DNA from: Ferdinandcohnia sp036962685 | Lineage (GTDB): Bacteria > Bacillota > Bacilli > Bacillales > Bacillaceae_L | Assembly (NCBI RefSeq): GCF_036962685.1 | Contig: NZ_JBALOP010000003.1 | Span: 62,001-126,000, forward strand | Direction of reading: 5' to 3' | Length of the DNA stretch: 64,000 bases | Part shown: positions 33,424 through 42,688 of the stretch, piece by piece | Layout: each line of letters opens with the position of its first letter | Numbering within the stretch: the first letter of the stretch is position 1 | Translations under genes and position numbers: made by a program | The notes under the pieces: generated by a model | What the model was told of the DNA's origin: nothing | Seen by the model: only the letters and a program-made list of their open reading frames with translations | Database searches by the model: none

Positions 33424-35464
33424 AGTCATCATCTTTATTTTTCTTTTTTTCTTCCTTTTTCCGTTCCTTCTCTTCTTTTTTCCGTTTTTTCTCTTCTTCC
33501 TTCTGGTTCTTCTTTTCATCTTTCCACTTATCTTTGTTCTTTTCTTGCCCTTCGCTTTCCTTCCATTCATTTTCCTTCTTTTTAATAGGAGGCTGATAGG
33601 CAGGAAGATTGAAAGAACTTGGCGGTACATTACTTAAAGATTGTTGGAACATTTCCCTAAAAATCGTGGCGGCAGTAGAACTGGTATTTGTTAAGTAATG
33701 ACTCTCATCTGTCTTGTCATATCCAAGCCAGACTGCACCAACAAGCTCTGGTGTATATCCGACCATCCAAATATCCTTTGCACCATTAATACCATCGATG
33801 GGTACCTGGGTAGAACCAGTCTTTCCTGCCACTTCTCTTCCTTCAATTTTAGCATGGCTACCAGATCCGTTTTCAACTACACCCTTTAACATAAATGTCA
33901 TTCTTTTGGAAACTTCGGAGGTCGTAATTTGGACCGGTTCTTCCTTCCACTCGGCTATGATTTCTCCACTTGTATCAACAATTTTTGAAATGGCATGGGC
34001 TTTTGTCTTTTTCCCTTCATTCGGGAAAGTTGTAAAGGCTTCGGCCATGTGAATCGGGGCAACCCCTTTATCAAGGCCGCCAAGGGCAATACTTAAGTTT
34101 TGATCATTTTCTGTAATTGGAAGTCCAAACTCTTTTACAGATTCTATACCTGTTTTCAGGCCAATTTTGTTTAAAAGCCATACCGCCGGAACATTATCTG
34201 AGTCCCTTACTGCATCATATATGGTCACACTGCCTTTAAATTTTCCAGAGACATTTGATGGTTGATAACCGTTGAAGCTCATTGGTTTATCCGGCAATAC
34301 ATCATATATGCTGTAGCCATGCTCAAGTGCTGGTGTATACACAGCAAGTGGTTTAATTGTTGAACCTGGCTGTCTTCTTAATTGGGTCGCATGATTGAAA
34401 CCTCGAAACACATGCTCACCTCGTCCCCCAACTAATGCACTAATTCCACCAGTCTTAGGGTCTACTAATATAGCACCACTTTGAAGCAATTGGTCCTCAG
34501 GGCTAGCAGGAAATAAACTGTCATTTTTATAGATATTTTCCACAGATTCCTGCATATGAGGATCAAGCTCCGTATAGATTTCTAAGCCGCCAGACATAAC
34601 TTCATTTTGTGTGAGACCATATTTTTCAATCGCTTCTTCAATAATATGATCAACATAGTATGGATACTTTCCTTCATAGGGGTCAAGCTGACGCCCCTTA
34701 AACACCATCTCTTGCGCTTTTGCTTCCTTTACTTGATTGGAAGTCAGATATCCTTCCTCTTCCATCATGGCTAAGACAAGATTTCTTCTGTTTAATGATT
34801 TTTCTTGGTCGATTAACGGATTCATTCTAGATGGTGATTTGATTAATCCAGCAAGAATGGCACCCTCACTCACCGTTAAGTCATTAACCTCTTTACCAAA
34901 ATACGTTCTTGCGGCGTTTTTTATCCCCCATGCCCCTTCACCAAAATAAATTTGGTTTAAATACATCTCAATGATTTTCTCTTTTGAGAAAGTACGTTCA
35001 ATTTTTTGTGCAAGGAAGAATTCTTCTATTTTACGTTTCAATGTTTGTTCATGCGTTAGAAATACATTCTTTGTTAATTGCTGGGTAATCGTGCTTCCAC
35101 CCTCAACGATTTCACCCGCTTTTAAATTCCGGAAAAGCGCACGAAAGATCCCGATGTAATCGACACCAGGATGCTTGTAAAATCTCCGGTCTTCGATGGC
35201 GATTACCGCTTGAATCACATGAGGGGGAATTTTTTCATAGCCGACGCCTTCAATTTTAGGTCCAGGTACCTTGCTTGCAATTTCCCCATTTTTATCATAA
35301 ATAATAGTTGGTTCCGGTAACGGATTATTTAAAGCACTAACATCCCGAGAATTGATATACATGTTGAGCCCAATCGCAACGAATAAAATAAAAAGCAGCC
35401 CCACTAACAGGATGATTTTTACTCTTCCCACCCCGGACAAAGTCTTGATGAAATTTTTTCCCAT
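33422..35464 (-). CDS. pbpG: Class A penicillin-binding protein (PbpG/PBP2d-like)
   Basis: A 680-residue bifunctional peptidoglycan synthase. After one membrane anchor (residues 14-36) comes the glycosyltransferase GT51 domain, with catalytic Glu91 in EDRRFYKHPGVDY and EGGSTITQQLTKN. The transpeptidase follows, with S368-T-I-K371, SDN at 422-424 and KTG at 548-550. It ends in a ~50-residue Lys/Glu tail (KEEEKKRKKEEKERKKEEK). ATG 35464 has GGAGGG upstream. In B. subtilis the related PbpG and PbpF act in spore germ-cell-wall synthesis; assignment among class A PBPs is by length and layout only. Confidence 0.88.
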   Translation of the reverse strand: MGKNFIKTLSGVGRVKIILLVGLLFILFVAIGLNMYINSRDVSALNNPLPEPTIIYDKNGEIASKVPGPKIEGVGYEKIPPHVIQAVIAIEDRRFYKHPGVDYIGIFRALFRNLKAGEIVEGGSTITQQLTKNVFLTHEQTLKRKIEEFFLAQKIERTFSKEKIIEMYLNQIYFGEGAWGIKNAARTYFGKEVNDLTVSEGAILAGLIKSPSRMNPLIDQEKSLNRRNLVLAMMEEEGYLTSNQVKEAKAQEMVFKGRQLDPYEGKYPYYVDHIIEEAIEKYGLTQNEVMSGGLEIYTELDPHMQESVENIYKNDSLFPASPEDQLLQSGAILVDPKTGGISALVGGRGEHVFRGFNHATQLRRQPGSTIKPLAVYTPALEHGYSIYDVLPDKPMSFNGYQPSNVSGKFKGSVTIYDAVRDSDNVPAVWLLNKIGLKTGIESVKEFGLPITENDQNLSIALGGLDKGVAPIHMAEAFTTFPNEGKKTKAHAISKIVDTSGEIIAEWKEEPVQITTSEVSKRMTFMLKGVVENGSGSHAKIEGREVAGKTGSTQVPIDGINGAKDIWMVGYTPELVGAVWLGYDKTDESHYLTNTSSTAATIFREMFQQSLSNVPPSSFNLPAYQPPIKKKENEWKESEGQEKNKDKWKDEKKNQKEEEKKRKKEEKERKKEEKKKNKDDD

Positions 35465-35575
35465 TCGAATGCCCTCCAGATTGTACAAATAAAAAATAAG
35501 GCAAAAATAGCGCTACATATATTTATTCGAACAAAGAAAAAATTTATGAGCATACAAACGGAAATAAAATTTAAA

Positions 35576-37015
35576 TTAGTTTTTTAAGAATTTATTGATT
35601 CGGTCTGTTAGTTCAGTTCTGTCATAGCTGCTGTATAGATTACTTGCAAGACGTATTGGGTCACCGAAGAAAAAGCGTTCGTACAAGGTTTGCCTAGAAC
35701 CGAATGTACTAATAGAAAGATCCCATGCAAGTCTAAAAAGTTTGACTCGATCATATGAATTAGCGTTTGCAGCCTGTAAATATTGATCAAGATCGGCTCT
35801 TCTTTCACCAGCAAAATCCTTTTCAGTTGGAATTGAAACAAGGCCGCTAGCACCCAATAGTTGTAATATCTCAGTAAAACGAGGATACAGACGAGGGAAT
35901 AAATTAATTGCAGTATATAGAGGGTGAAGTGCAGGGGCCATTGTACCCCATTTATCCATTTTCGCTTGAATTTCTGATGTTAACAATAATGCTTTCATAG
36001 TCTCTAGTCCAATGATAATTTCACTGATTTTTTCTTGAACATGCTGGTAGCCCCCGATGTTAATGGTATCAACCAAAGCTTGAGCTACCCCTAACAGACT
36101 TTCCGCTTTTACAACCTGTCTAGAAATAACCTGATGCAGGACTAATGGGAAAAAGCTTGTTTCAGTATACATTTTATTCGCACAATCCATACATCCATTC
36201 ATAAAGATTCATTCCCGCGGAACATGAACATTGTTGAACACGATGATTGTATCCATTTCTTCAAACCTCGAGCCAAGGGGATGATCAAAGGATGACTCTC
36301 GATATGCAAATGATTCTCTGCAAAGAAAAGTTAATCCTTGCGTGTTACTTGGGATTGAAAAAGCATAAGCATAGTCTTTATTAAATAAATTTCCACCTGA
36401 TGGAAAGACGATTAATTCATCTGTAATGCCACCTTGTGTAGCTAGTAATCTTGCACCGTGGACAATAATCCCATCTGTATTTTCATCGATAACTTTGGCC
36501 GCTATAATATTATCTTCGTCATCCATATGGAAAAGAGAACGGTTTGTTTGTGGATTGATAAATGTATGTGTAAATGAATAATCCTTTTCGCATGCTTCCT
36601 CATAAAATCTGTGTAGATTTTTCACAAACTCCGGATTATTAGAAGAAAATAAATCAGCAGCTGCATTAATCGCCATTAAGGACGTATTCATATAGTCGGG
36701 AGAGCGCCCCATCATTCCAAGTGTACTTTTTGCCCATGTTTGAATCATCCGGCGTCTTTTTTCTAAATCTTCTTTAGTCTTTGGTTCTAGATAAGAGGTA
36801 CCAATCTGATTACCTGTTTTAGAAGAGGTAAAAGTCATGATGTCTTGGATTGTCGAATCACATTGAATGTCATAAAGCTTTGCCTGACTTTCCATCACTC
36901 CACAAAAAGCAGGATGCTCAGAAATATTCCCTTTTACTTTCTCCCCATCAATCCATAGATTGGAATGAAGTTTATTAATTCTATCAATATAGTCTTTACC
37001 AGATATTATCCCCAT
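35576..37015 (-). pseudogene. 4-hydroxyphenylacetate 3-monooxygenase-type hydroxylase (HpaB), broken by an in-frame TGA
   Basis: Together the two halves make an HpaB-family flavin-dependent hydroxylase of normal length (~480 residues). The N-terminal domain shows MGRSPDYMNTSLMA and GTSYLEPKTKEDLEKRR; the C-terminal part shows FAGERRADLDQYLQ and LFRLAWDLSISTFGSRQ. One TGA at 36211-36209 interrupts the frame between VHVPRE and IFMNG. The frame is unchanged on both sides, so this is a single nonsense substitution. The equivalent position in relatives is usually Arg (VPWERVF), suggesting CGA to TGA. ATG 37015 follows GGAGGTG. No HpaC reductase gene is nearby. Confidence 0.85.
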
Positions 37016-37127
37016 TTTCAACACCTCCACAGGCTACTAAACTAAAATATGCTCCAACTTTTCAACACGTGAGATATTTTTTAACAGTATCCTGTCAAAG
37101 TTATGGTCGCTCAGTAAATTTCGGAAG

Positions 37128-37154
37128 CAAAAGGTGCCTAATGTGATAGGCACC
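37128..37154 (-). terminator. Terminator of the four-gene operon
   Basis: Stem GGTGCCTA / TAGGCACC (8 bp) with a 6-nt loop, followed by TTTT on the minus strand, just beyond the stop of the last operon gene. Confidence 0.8.
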
Positions 37155-37170
37155 CTGAGGAGGTATTGTA

Positions 37171-37851
37171 TTAGCGTACGCATTCTAGGATGTCAGTGTA
37201 CATTCTTGAATGGTAGTACATGCCAAACTGCAAGCCACGTTCAATGATTTGCTTTTGGTCTCCTTCATAACTTAACGCAACAACTTCATAAATTTCATTA
37301 GCATGCTGAACATCTAGTACCTCATGGTCCGAAAAATGAACAAGTGATTTGTTTTCGCTACCATAATTACTTTTTGCAAATTGACCAACCAATGGAGACA
37401 CTCGGGCAACAATTTCTTCGATTACACCCAGTGCTGCAAGTCCCTCTAAATAATGGTAATGAAGGCATAAGTCAGTCAATCCACGATTATAAGCGATAAC
37501 TGGGATGCTTGGCTCACTTCTTTTTATTTCATCCTCTGAAACACCAATCCCTATTAAAAATTCCTTATAGGTCTGGCTATGAACATATTTTTCGTTCATT
37601 TTTCCATGCTCTTCAAACAAATTTTCCACTAGAGGCATTCTCATCCGGTAGTCTGACATATTTGTTATAATCGCTGATAAAAACCGTGGAAAATAAAGAA
37701 CAACATGATAAATTTGAAGGGCAATTACCTTTCGTTGTTCTATTGAGAATTCACCATTACCTAACGCTATAAACAATGGATGCTCTTCAATTTTCTTTTC
37801 TTGAAACATTCGATCTGTTACTTTCTTTAGCTCTACAAATTTCTCCATCAT
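37171..37851 (-). CDS. Heme-oxygenase-like diiron oxidase candidate (TenA/PqqC/CADD fold)
   Basis: A 226-residue all-helical protein of the iron-containing redox enzyme type. The diagnostic HxxxDxxH motif is present as H176-EVL-D180-VQ-H183. Further candidate ligands are Glu81, His91 and Glu145 or Glu146 (ENLFEEHGK and GVIEEIVA), giving the six-ligand set known from CADD-like and related N-oxygenase or C-C cleaving enzymes. It is therefore likely an O2-dependent oxidase of an amine or amino acid, not a thiaminase (no TenA catalytic Cys is evident). Last gene of the operon, 9 bp after the GNAT-like gene. Substrate unknown. Confidence 0.8.
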   Translation of the reverse strand: MMEKFVELKKVTDRMFQEKKIEEHPLFIALGNGEFSIEQRKVIALQIYHVVLYFPRFLSAIITNMSDYRMRMPLVENLFEEHGKMNEKYVHSQTYKEFLIGIGVSEDEIKRSEPSIPVIAYNRGLTDLCLHYHYLEGLAALGVIEEIVARVSPLVGQFAKSNYGSENKSLVHFSDHEVLDVQHANEIYEVVALSYEGDQKQIIERGLQFGMYYHSRMYTDILECVR

Positions 37852-37860
37852 AAAATCCCC

Positions 37861-38880
37861 CTAAATAAGTGTTAATTCGTGAAAATCCATTGAAAGGTTT
37901 GCCGGAATATCGCCATACGCAAACGTCGTTGATGAAAGTTTTATATAAAATGGATTACTTCGGTAGTGCTCAGCTTCCTCACCCGATACTCCAAAAAACA
38001 AATAGGTGAACTTTTGCTTAAACTTGTTTTGAATAAAAGAGATGAATTCCTTTTGATAGTTTTGTGGCTCTTCCTTTGCAGCGAAAAACGCCAAATAGCC
38101 ATGCCGAAATTCCTCCCCTTGATTTGGAAGCGGTGGACAACCTGCTATCCTACAAAACAAATTCACTATTTTGAACGAAAAAGGAAGTTTCCTAGAAAGC
38201 CTGAGCTTTCGTGCATTGGATTGATCCACGAGCTTGCAAATGGCAAGGCTTTCGTTTTTCTCATCCCTCAAACTTAAAAACACACCATTTTCTTTAAAAA
38301 ACATTTGTTTTCCACATGGAGCAAATGGCTGATGTCTCGCCAAATTTTTATAAATTTCCCATGCTTCTTCTCCGTCAACTTCGTTTATATGATGACGGCT
38401 TTTCCGATATTTCATAAACATCGGTGCACCAATATGAATGGTTTTACCAATTTCAATTCCACCCGGAAGGAGTTCATTTCCTTTTGTCATAGATGTTTTG
38501 TTGGTGTTGCTATCAAGAACGGTGGAAAACATCCATTTCACAGTTCCTTCGTTTTGATAATGAGACAATAATTGTTCTGCCAAGCGGTAAAAAGCAAAAG
38601 TCCGATGATAGTCAGGATGAATTCGTAGATCATTTAAGTAATACACTTTTTCACAAGCTTCATTAAGGACCCGCTTTTGCTCACTAACGGCGACACAGCC
38701 GATTAATTCATCTTTCTTAAACAACCCGAAATGCCTTGTCATACCAAATTCTTGAGACAAGCCAAAGAAATTGGGAGAACGGTCAACATAGAAAAGTTCG
38801 CTTCCCGTATTTGTCTTTTTCGTTAAATAAAGTAATTGTTGATGATGGGTTTCATCAAGCTCCAAAAATTCATAGGTCAT
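37861..38880 (-). CDS. GNAT-like N-acyltransferase candidate
   Basis: A 339-residue protein. The N-terminal half has a GNAT-type pattern: a central strand VYYLNDLRIHPDYHRTFAFYRL (about residues 79-100), in which the usual acetyl-CoA pyrophosphate loop (Q/RxxGxG/A) is replaced by HRTFAFY, as in some distant acyltransferases. The C-terminal half (about 170-339) repeats a similar fold without clear motifs. ATG 38880 is chosen: it overlaps the upstream stop as ATGA. The operon context suggests acylation or amino-acid transfer to a small molecule; this is inference. Confidence 0.6.
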   Translation of the reverse strand: MTYEFLELDETHHQQLLYLTKKTNTGSELFYVDRSPNFFGLSQEFGMTRHFGLFKKDELIGCVAVSEQKRVLNEACEKVYYLNDLRIHPDYHRTFAFYRLAEQLLSHYQNEGTVKWMFSTVLDSNTNKTSMTKGNELLPGGIEIGKTIHIGAPMFMKYRKSRHHINEVDGEEAWEIYKNLARHQPFAPCGKQMFFKENGVFLSLRDEKNESLAICKLVDQSNARKLRLSRKLPFSFKIVNLFCRIAGCPPLPNQGEEFRHGYLAFFAAKEEPQNYQKEFISFIQNKFKQKFTYLFFGVSGEEAEHYRSNPFYIKLSSTTFAYGDIPANLSMDFHELTLI

Positions 38881-39950
38881 ACACACTGCCCCACTGTTAT
38901 TTTTTGATATAACATCGAACGTTCTAACCCTTCACAACGCTTTGAAAGCTCCTTATCAAGAATAAATCGCTTCATAAAAACGTCAGGCAATTGACTCGAA
39001 CTGAGCATATTTCGGAACAGAACTACCGCTTTATCAGACTTCGCCCGTAAAATTCCGTTGCAAATCGCTTCCTTTCCATTTATATCTGACCAATCAAATA
39101 CATTTGACAAATAAAAAGCATCAATGGAATCTTCCTTACTTAAAAGCTCTTGAATACTCACAGGATGAATTGAAAGTTTACCCATATTCCTTTTAGCAGC
39201 TTTAAATCCTTCCTCAGATAAATAAAATGGCACTCCCTCGTCCTGGTCATACAGATAGGATGAAAACAAAATCTGAGTTAAAAAGTAATTATTGTGAATC
39301 GGCTTCGTTTTCACTTCTTTCTCAAACTGACTTAAAAAGAAAGTTGCGAAGTCATTTTCACTTGCATTCGCAAACATAAAACTCGGAAAGAATTGGAGAT
39401 GTGTCGTTTTACTTAACAAGATTTTCGCAGCTGTTCTCCATTCAGATGTAGTCAAGTATTGTTCATAAAAATCCCGTTGCTCCTCAAGATTTTTTGCAGA
39501 AAACAACACTTCCCAAACGGATTCGTCATATATATTCCGGCAAATATTTTCCCCTATGAACCTATAAAAGCGTTCATTTACACCACAGTGATTAATACCT
39601 AATTCAATTTCAGGAAGATGCTGTTGCCAATAATCCCTGGCATAGTCAGGTAAATTTTCGTCCACTGTTTTATACATTTCCACACGATTATTACAAGTAA
39701 TTTCCCCGATAAAAGCGAGAAACTCCTTCCGCGTAAAATGTTCGATTACTGCTTTTTTCAGCTCAATTAAAGCACATTGTGCTGGATTCACATCGACACA
39801 AAGAACTTGAACAACTGAGTCATTTAGGAGCGAAAATGCCGTACATCCTCCAGAACCAATCACTAGAACTTTCTTCGGTTCTACAACCTTTGAAATCTCT
39901 CTTTCTACTAAACTATCCTCTCTAATTTGAGAAAAAAAGATATTAGACAT
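38877..39950 (-). CDS. DUF3419/BtaA-like S-adenosylmethionine 3-amino-3-carboxypropyl transferase candidate
   Basis: A 357-residue protein with a Rossmann-type SAM site: IGSGGCTAFSLL (residues 31-42) then CVDVNPAQCALIELKKA (51-67), the DUF3419/BtaA signature. A second family marker, FYLSNVFDWSD, is at 279-289, and a final GLERSMLYQ segment follows. BtaA moves the 3-amino-3-carboxypropyl group of SAM to diacylglycerol in betaine lipid synthesis. No BtaB methyltransferase is present here, so the acceptor is probably different. ATG 39950 overlaps the upstream stop by 8 bp. Confidence 0.75.
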   Translation of the reverse strand: MSNIFFSQIREDSLVEREISKVVEPKKVLVIGSGGCTAFSLLNDSVVQVLCVDVNPAQCALIELKKAVIEHFTRKEFLAFIGEITCNNRVEMYKTVDENLPDYARDYWQQHLPEIELGINHCGVNERFYRFIGENICRNIYDESVWEVLFSAKNLEEQRDFYEQYLTTSEWRTAAKILLSKTTHLQFFPSFMFANASENDFATFFLSQFEKEVKTKPIHNNYFLTQILFSSYLYDQDEGVPFYLSEEGFKAAKRNMGKLSIHPVSIQELLSKEDSIDAFYLSNVFDWSDINGKEAICNGILRAKSDKAVVLFRNMLSSSQLPDVFMKRFILDKELSKRCEGLERSMLYQKITVGQCV

Positions 39951-40689
39951 TGCTGATCACCCCTTCTTCAAATAAAGCTAGCACTTCTTTTTTCCCTTCC
40001 TTCCAATTGGCCATCCGGTTTCTTCCGCGTTCAAGTTGAAGCAATAATTCTTCACGTGTATTTGATTCGGCTGGTATGTGAGAATACAGTACAACATTCA
40101 TCCCTTGTGACAAATCGATTTGTCTTGAAAGCAGCCAATTCCCTACTGGTGATTGAGTAGGCTGAAATTGACCAAGTGATTCCTTTGATTTTGTGGTCAT
40201 TTTTTCAACATCAAGTTCGTGAATATGGGTAAGTTTTTCTGAAAAAATGAAAACTTTCTCTTTAATTTTATCTGGCACCAGACGTTCCTGAAATTTCGGA
40301 TAAGCGTAATCCTCAAACAATGCTTTAAAAAGCAACAACACTTCTGGATTCTCGATTTCAGCAAGAAGATGGGTCTTCCGACCATGATTCTCTTCCATTA
40401 CAACTTGAAGATATGTTAAAAAAAGCTCAAGAAAACAACTCATTCTTGAAAACAAAGGACCAAAGTATATAAACCTTTCATCTTCCTGTTCAAAGGTTTG
40501 AACAAGCTGAAAGGCAAGAAGCTTTTGATTCCGCCTTAAGCAAATGACTTGATCATATATTTCAAATCTTGAAAGAAGGTAATCTTCTCGGACTTTACAA
40601 ACACGCTTTGAGAGCGATATCATTTCTTCTTTCTGTTTTATTAATAATCCCTTTGTATCGATCCTTTCAATATTCAATGCTTGTGCCAT
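39943..40689 (-). CDS. Unrecognised protein, first gene of the four-gene operon (possible GNAT-like)
   Basis: A 248-residue soluble protein. The pattern QKLLAFQLVQTFEQEDERFIYFGPLFSRM followed by a long helix with FLTYLQVVM and LLAEIENPEVLLLFKALFED recalls an acyltransferase-like alpha/beta fold. The C-terminal RGRNRMANWKEGKKEV helix is basic. I see no clear catalytic motif and do not assign a function. It directly follows the double operator and begins the coupled gene set. ATG 40689 has no strong ribosome site upstream; the nearest purine stretch is AGGAATTGG. Confidence 0.6.
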   Translation of the reverse strand: MAQALNIERIDTKGLLIKQKEEMISLSKRVCKVREDYLLSRFEIYDQVICLRRNQKLLAFQLVQTFEQEDERFIYFGPLFSRMSCFLELFLTYLQVVMEENHGRKTHLLAEIENPEVLLLFKALFEDYAYPKFQERLVPDKIKEKVFIFSEKLTHIHELDVEKMTTKSKESLGQFQPTQSPVGNWLLSRQIDLSQGMNVVLYSHIPAESNTREELLLQLERGRNRMANWKEGKKEVLALFEEGVISNV

Positions 40690-40713
40690 ACATTCACACC
40701 AACCAATTCCTAC

Positions 40714-40771
40714 AGTGTAAAATTACACCATTCTATTTAGTGTAATTTTACACTATTCTAGATAAATTTCA
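40714..40771 (-). promoter_or_regulatory. Promoter with double palindromic operator of the four-gene operon
   Basis: Two 14-bp boxes, GTGTAAAATTACAC (40714-40727) and GTGTAATTTTACAC (40739-40752), lie 25 bp apart centre to centre. Each is an inverted repeat GTGTAA-N2-TTACAC, and they are exact reverse complements of one another. On the minus strand TTGAAA (40771-40766), a 16-bp spacer and TAAAAT (40749-40744) form a sigma-A promoter whose -10 lies inside the second box. The first box would fall just after the start. This looks like a repressor site; the regulator is not adjacent and I do not recognise the sequence. Confidence 0.75.
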
Positions 40772-40979
40772 AGTATATTTCCTTAATTTTCAATAGATAA
40801 TAAAAGAACAAAGTTTATATATGCACTCCTTAAAATTACAGTTGTACTCTCTAGAAAAACACCTAGTAAATTTTTTATTACATTTTTGTAAACTTTGTAA
40901 ATTTCCCATTGTAAATTCGACAAATTTAGAGGAAAATCTACTTTGTGTTTATTAATCTCATTATTGGAGGAACAATCAT

Positions 40980-41600
40980 ATGTTCGCTAAAAAGAAAAAA
41001 GATGTATTTTTTGATGCACTTACGTCAATCTCTACAAATGTAAAGGAAGCCGCAGACTATTTTGTACAATTTAAAATAAAAAATGTAAGCGACCTGAAAG
41101 AATTTTCAAGTGAAATGAAAATCTTCGAGAAAAAAGGCGACGATATCATTCATGGCTTAATTACTGAACTTAATAAATCTTTCATCACTCCGATTGAGCG
41201 TGAGGATATTCTACAATTGGCTATGAAGATGGATGATGTATTAGATGGAATGGAGCAATGTGCGGCACGGTTTGAGATGTATTCCTTAACTGATACTGAC
41301 GAATATATGACTACATACGCTGATTTAATTCACAAAAGCACGATTGAAATTTTCTCTGCCATTCAACTACTTACAAACAAGAAATTATTAGACATGCGTA
41401 AACATGCTATTAAAATTAATGACTATGAATCCCAATGTGATGAAATTTTACGGATATCAATCAAACAGCTTTTTCATACTGAAAAAGACCCAATAAAAAT
41501 TATCCAGGTGAAAGAAATTTATGAGATTCTTGAAGGCATTTCGGATTACTGTGAGGATGTTGCTGATACACTCGAAACCATTATTATGAGAAATGCATAA
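40980..41600 (+). CDS. DUF47/PhoU-like protein of the pit operon (YkaA-like)
   Basis: A 206-residue helical protein of the DUF47 (PhoU-related) family: KDVFFDALTSISTNVKEAA, FEKKGDDIIHGLITELNK and the second-repeat EIYEILEGISDYCEDVADT. Acidic clusters typical of PhoU metal binding are visible. It lies 17 bp before a Pit transporter, as in B. subtilis ykaA-pit, and probably regulates it. ATG 40980 follows GGAGGAAC. Confidence 0.9.
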   Translation: MFAKKKKDVFFDALTSISTNVKEAADYFVQFKIKNVSDLKEFSSEMKIFEKKGDDIIHGLITELNKSFITPIEREDILQLAMKMDDVLDGMEQCAARFEMYSLTDTDEYMTTYADLIHKSTIEIFSAIQLLTNKKLLDMRKHAIKINDYESQCDEILRISIKQLFHTEKDPIKIIQVKEIYEILEGISDYCEDVADTLETIIMRNA

Positions 41601-41617
41601 GGGAGAATCTTATCAAC

Positions 41618-42616
41618 ATGGATACTTTACTATTATTAACGATTTTAATTGTTATTTTTGCATTAGCATTTGACTTCATTAACGGCTTTCATGATACGGC
41701 TAATGCGATTGCGACTAGTGTTTCAACGAAGGCACTAAAGCCAAGAGTGGCGATTGTCCTTGCAGCGACAATGAACTTCATCGGTGCCATAACCTTTACA
41801 GGTGTGGCTAAAACGATTACGAAGGATATTGTAGACCCGTTTGCCATAGAAAACGGAACAGTCGTTATCCTTGCAGCATTACTCTCGGCCATTGCATGGA
41901 ATTTAATTACTTGGTACTACGGGATTCCAAGTAGTTCTTCCCATGCCCTAATTGGTTCGATTGCTGGTGCAGCTCTTTCAGCAGCAGGATTTGGAATCTT
42001 AAATTACACCGGTTTCTTAAAGATATTACAAGCACTTATTCTTTCACCCTTTATTGCCTTAGCAGTTGGTTTTCTTATGATGAGCCTTTTTAAAGTTCTT
42101 TTTCGAAATTCTAATCTTTATAAAACGAATAGGGGGTTTCGAACCTTTCAAATTTTCACAGCAGCCCTTCAATCATTTACTCATGGTACAAATGATGCTC
42201 AAAAAGCGATGGGAATTATCACAATGGCTTTGATTGCCGGAGGTTTTACAACCTCGACAGATATTCCACTATGGGTAAGAATTGCTGCGGCAACGGCAAT
42301 GGGGCTCGGTACATCTGTTGGTGGTTGGAAAATCATTAAAACCGTCGGTGGGAAAATTATGAAAATCCGGCCAATCAATGGTGCTGCAGCAGACCTATCT
42401 TCTGCTTTAATTATTTTTGGCGCCACTTATATTCATTTACCAGTAAGTACAACCCATGTTATTTCTTCAGCGATTATGGGTGTTGGTTCAGCCCAACGTG
42501 TAAAAGGAGTTAAATGGGGCGTTGCTCGAAAAATCGTCCTTACTTGGATTATTACCTTGCCAATTTCGGCAGCTTTGGCAGGAATCATTTACCAAATTCT
42601 TAACATATTTTTCTAA
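41618..42616 (+). CDS. pit: Low-affinity inorganic phosphate transporter, Pit family
   Basis: A 332-residue membrane protein with about ten helices and the two inverted PiT signatures: FDFINGFHDTANAIATS near the N-terminus and HGTNDAQKAMGII in the second half. It couples phosphate (as metal-phosphate) import to the proton gradient. Operon partner of the DUF47 gene. The ribosome site GGGAGAATC is at long spacing from ATG 41618; no better start exists. Confidence 0.92.
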   Translation: MDTLLLLTILIVIFALAFDFINGFHDTANAIATSVSTKALKPRVAIVLAATMNFIGAITFTGVAKTITKDIVDPFAIENGTVVILAALLSAIAWNLITWYYGIPSSSSHALIGSIAGAALSAAGFGILNYTGFLKILQALILSPFIALAVGFLMMSLFKVLFRNSNLYKTNRGFRTFQIFTAALQSFTHGTNDAQKAMGIITMALIAGGFTTSTDIPLWVRIAAATAMGLGTSVGGWKIIKTVGGKIMKIRPINGAAADLSSALIIFGATYIHLPVSTTHVISSAIMGVGSAQRVKGVKWGVARKIVLTWIITLPISAALAGIIYQILNIFF

Positions 42617-42640
42617 AAGGTGGCTTTTGCCACCTTTTTG
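42615..42640 (+). terminator. pit operon terminator
   Basis: AAAAGGTGGC-TTTT-GCCACCTTTT, a perfect 10-bp stem with a trailing T run. Confidence 0.9.
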
Positions 42641-42688
42641 TATTTGGTATAATGAATTTGTAAGCAAAGCCGAGAGGGAGGCAATCCT

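Noticed and set aside
36203..36215. TGA in hpaB as a selenocysteine codon
   Set aside because: The family has no selenoprotein members I know, relatives carry Arg there, and no SECIS-like hairpin follows.
37966..38571. Plus-strand open frames (88 and 103 codons) opposite the GNAT-like gene
   Set aside because: They are antisense to a coupled operon gene, with no start signals.
40714..40752. Zur, Fur, PerR or GlnR box in the double operator
   Set aside because: The sequence GTGTAA-N2-TTACAC does not fit TCGTAAT-N-ATTACGA, GATAATGATAATC-type, TTATAAT-N-ATTATAA or TGTNA-N7-TNACA sites.
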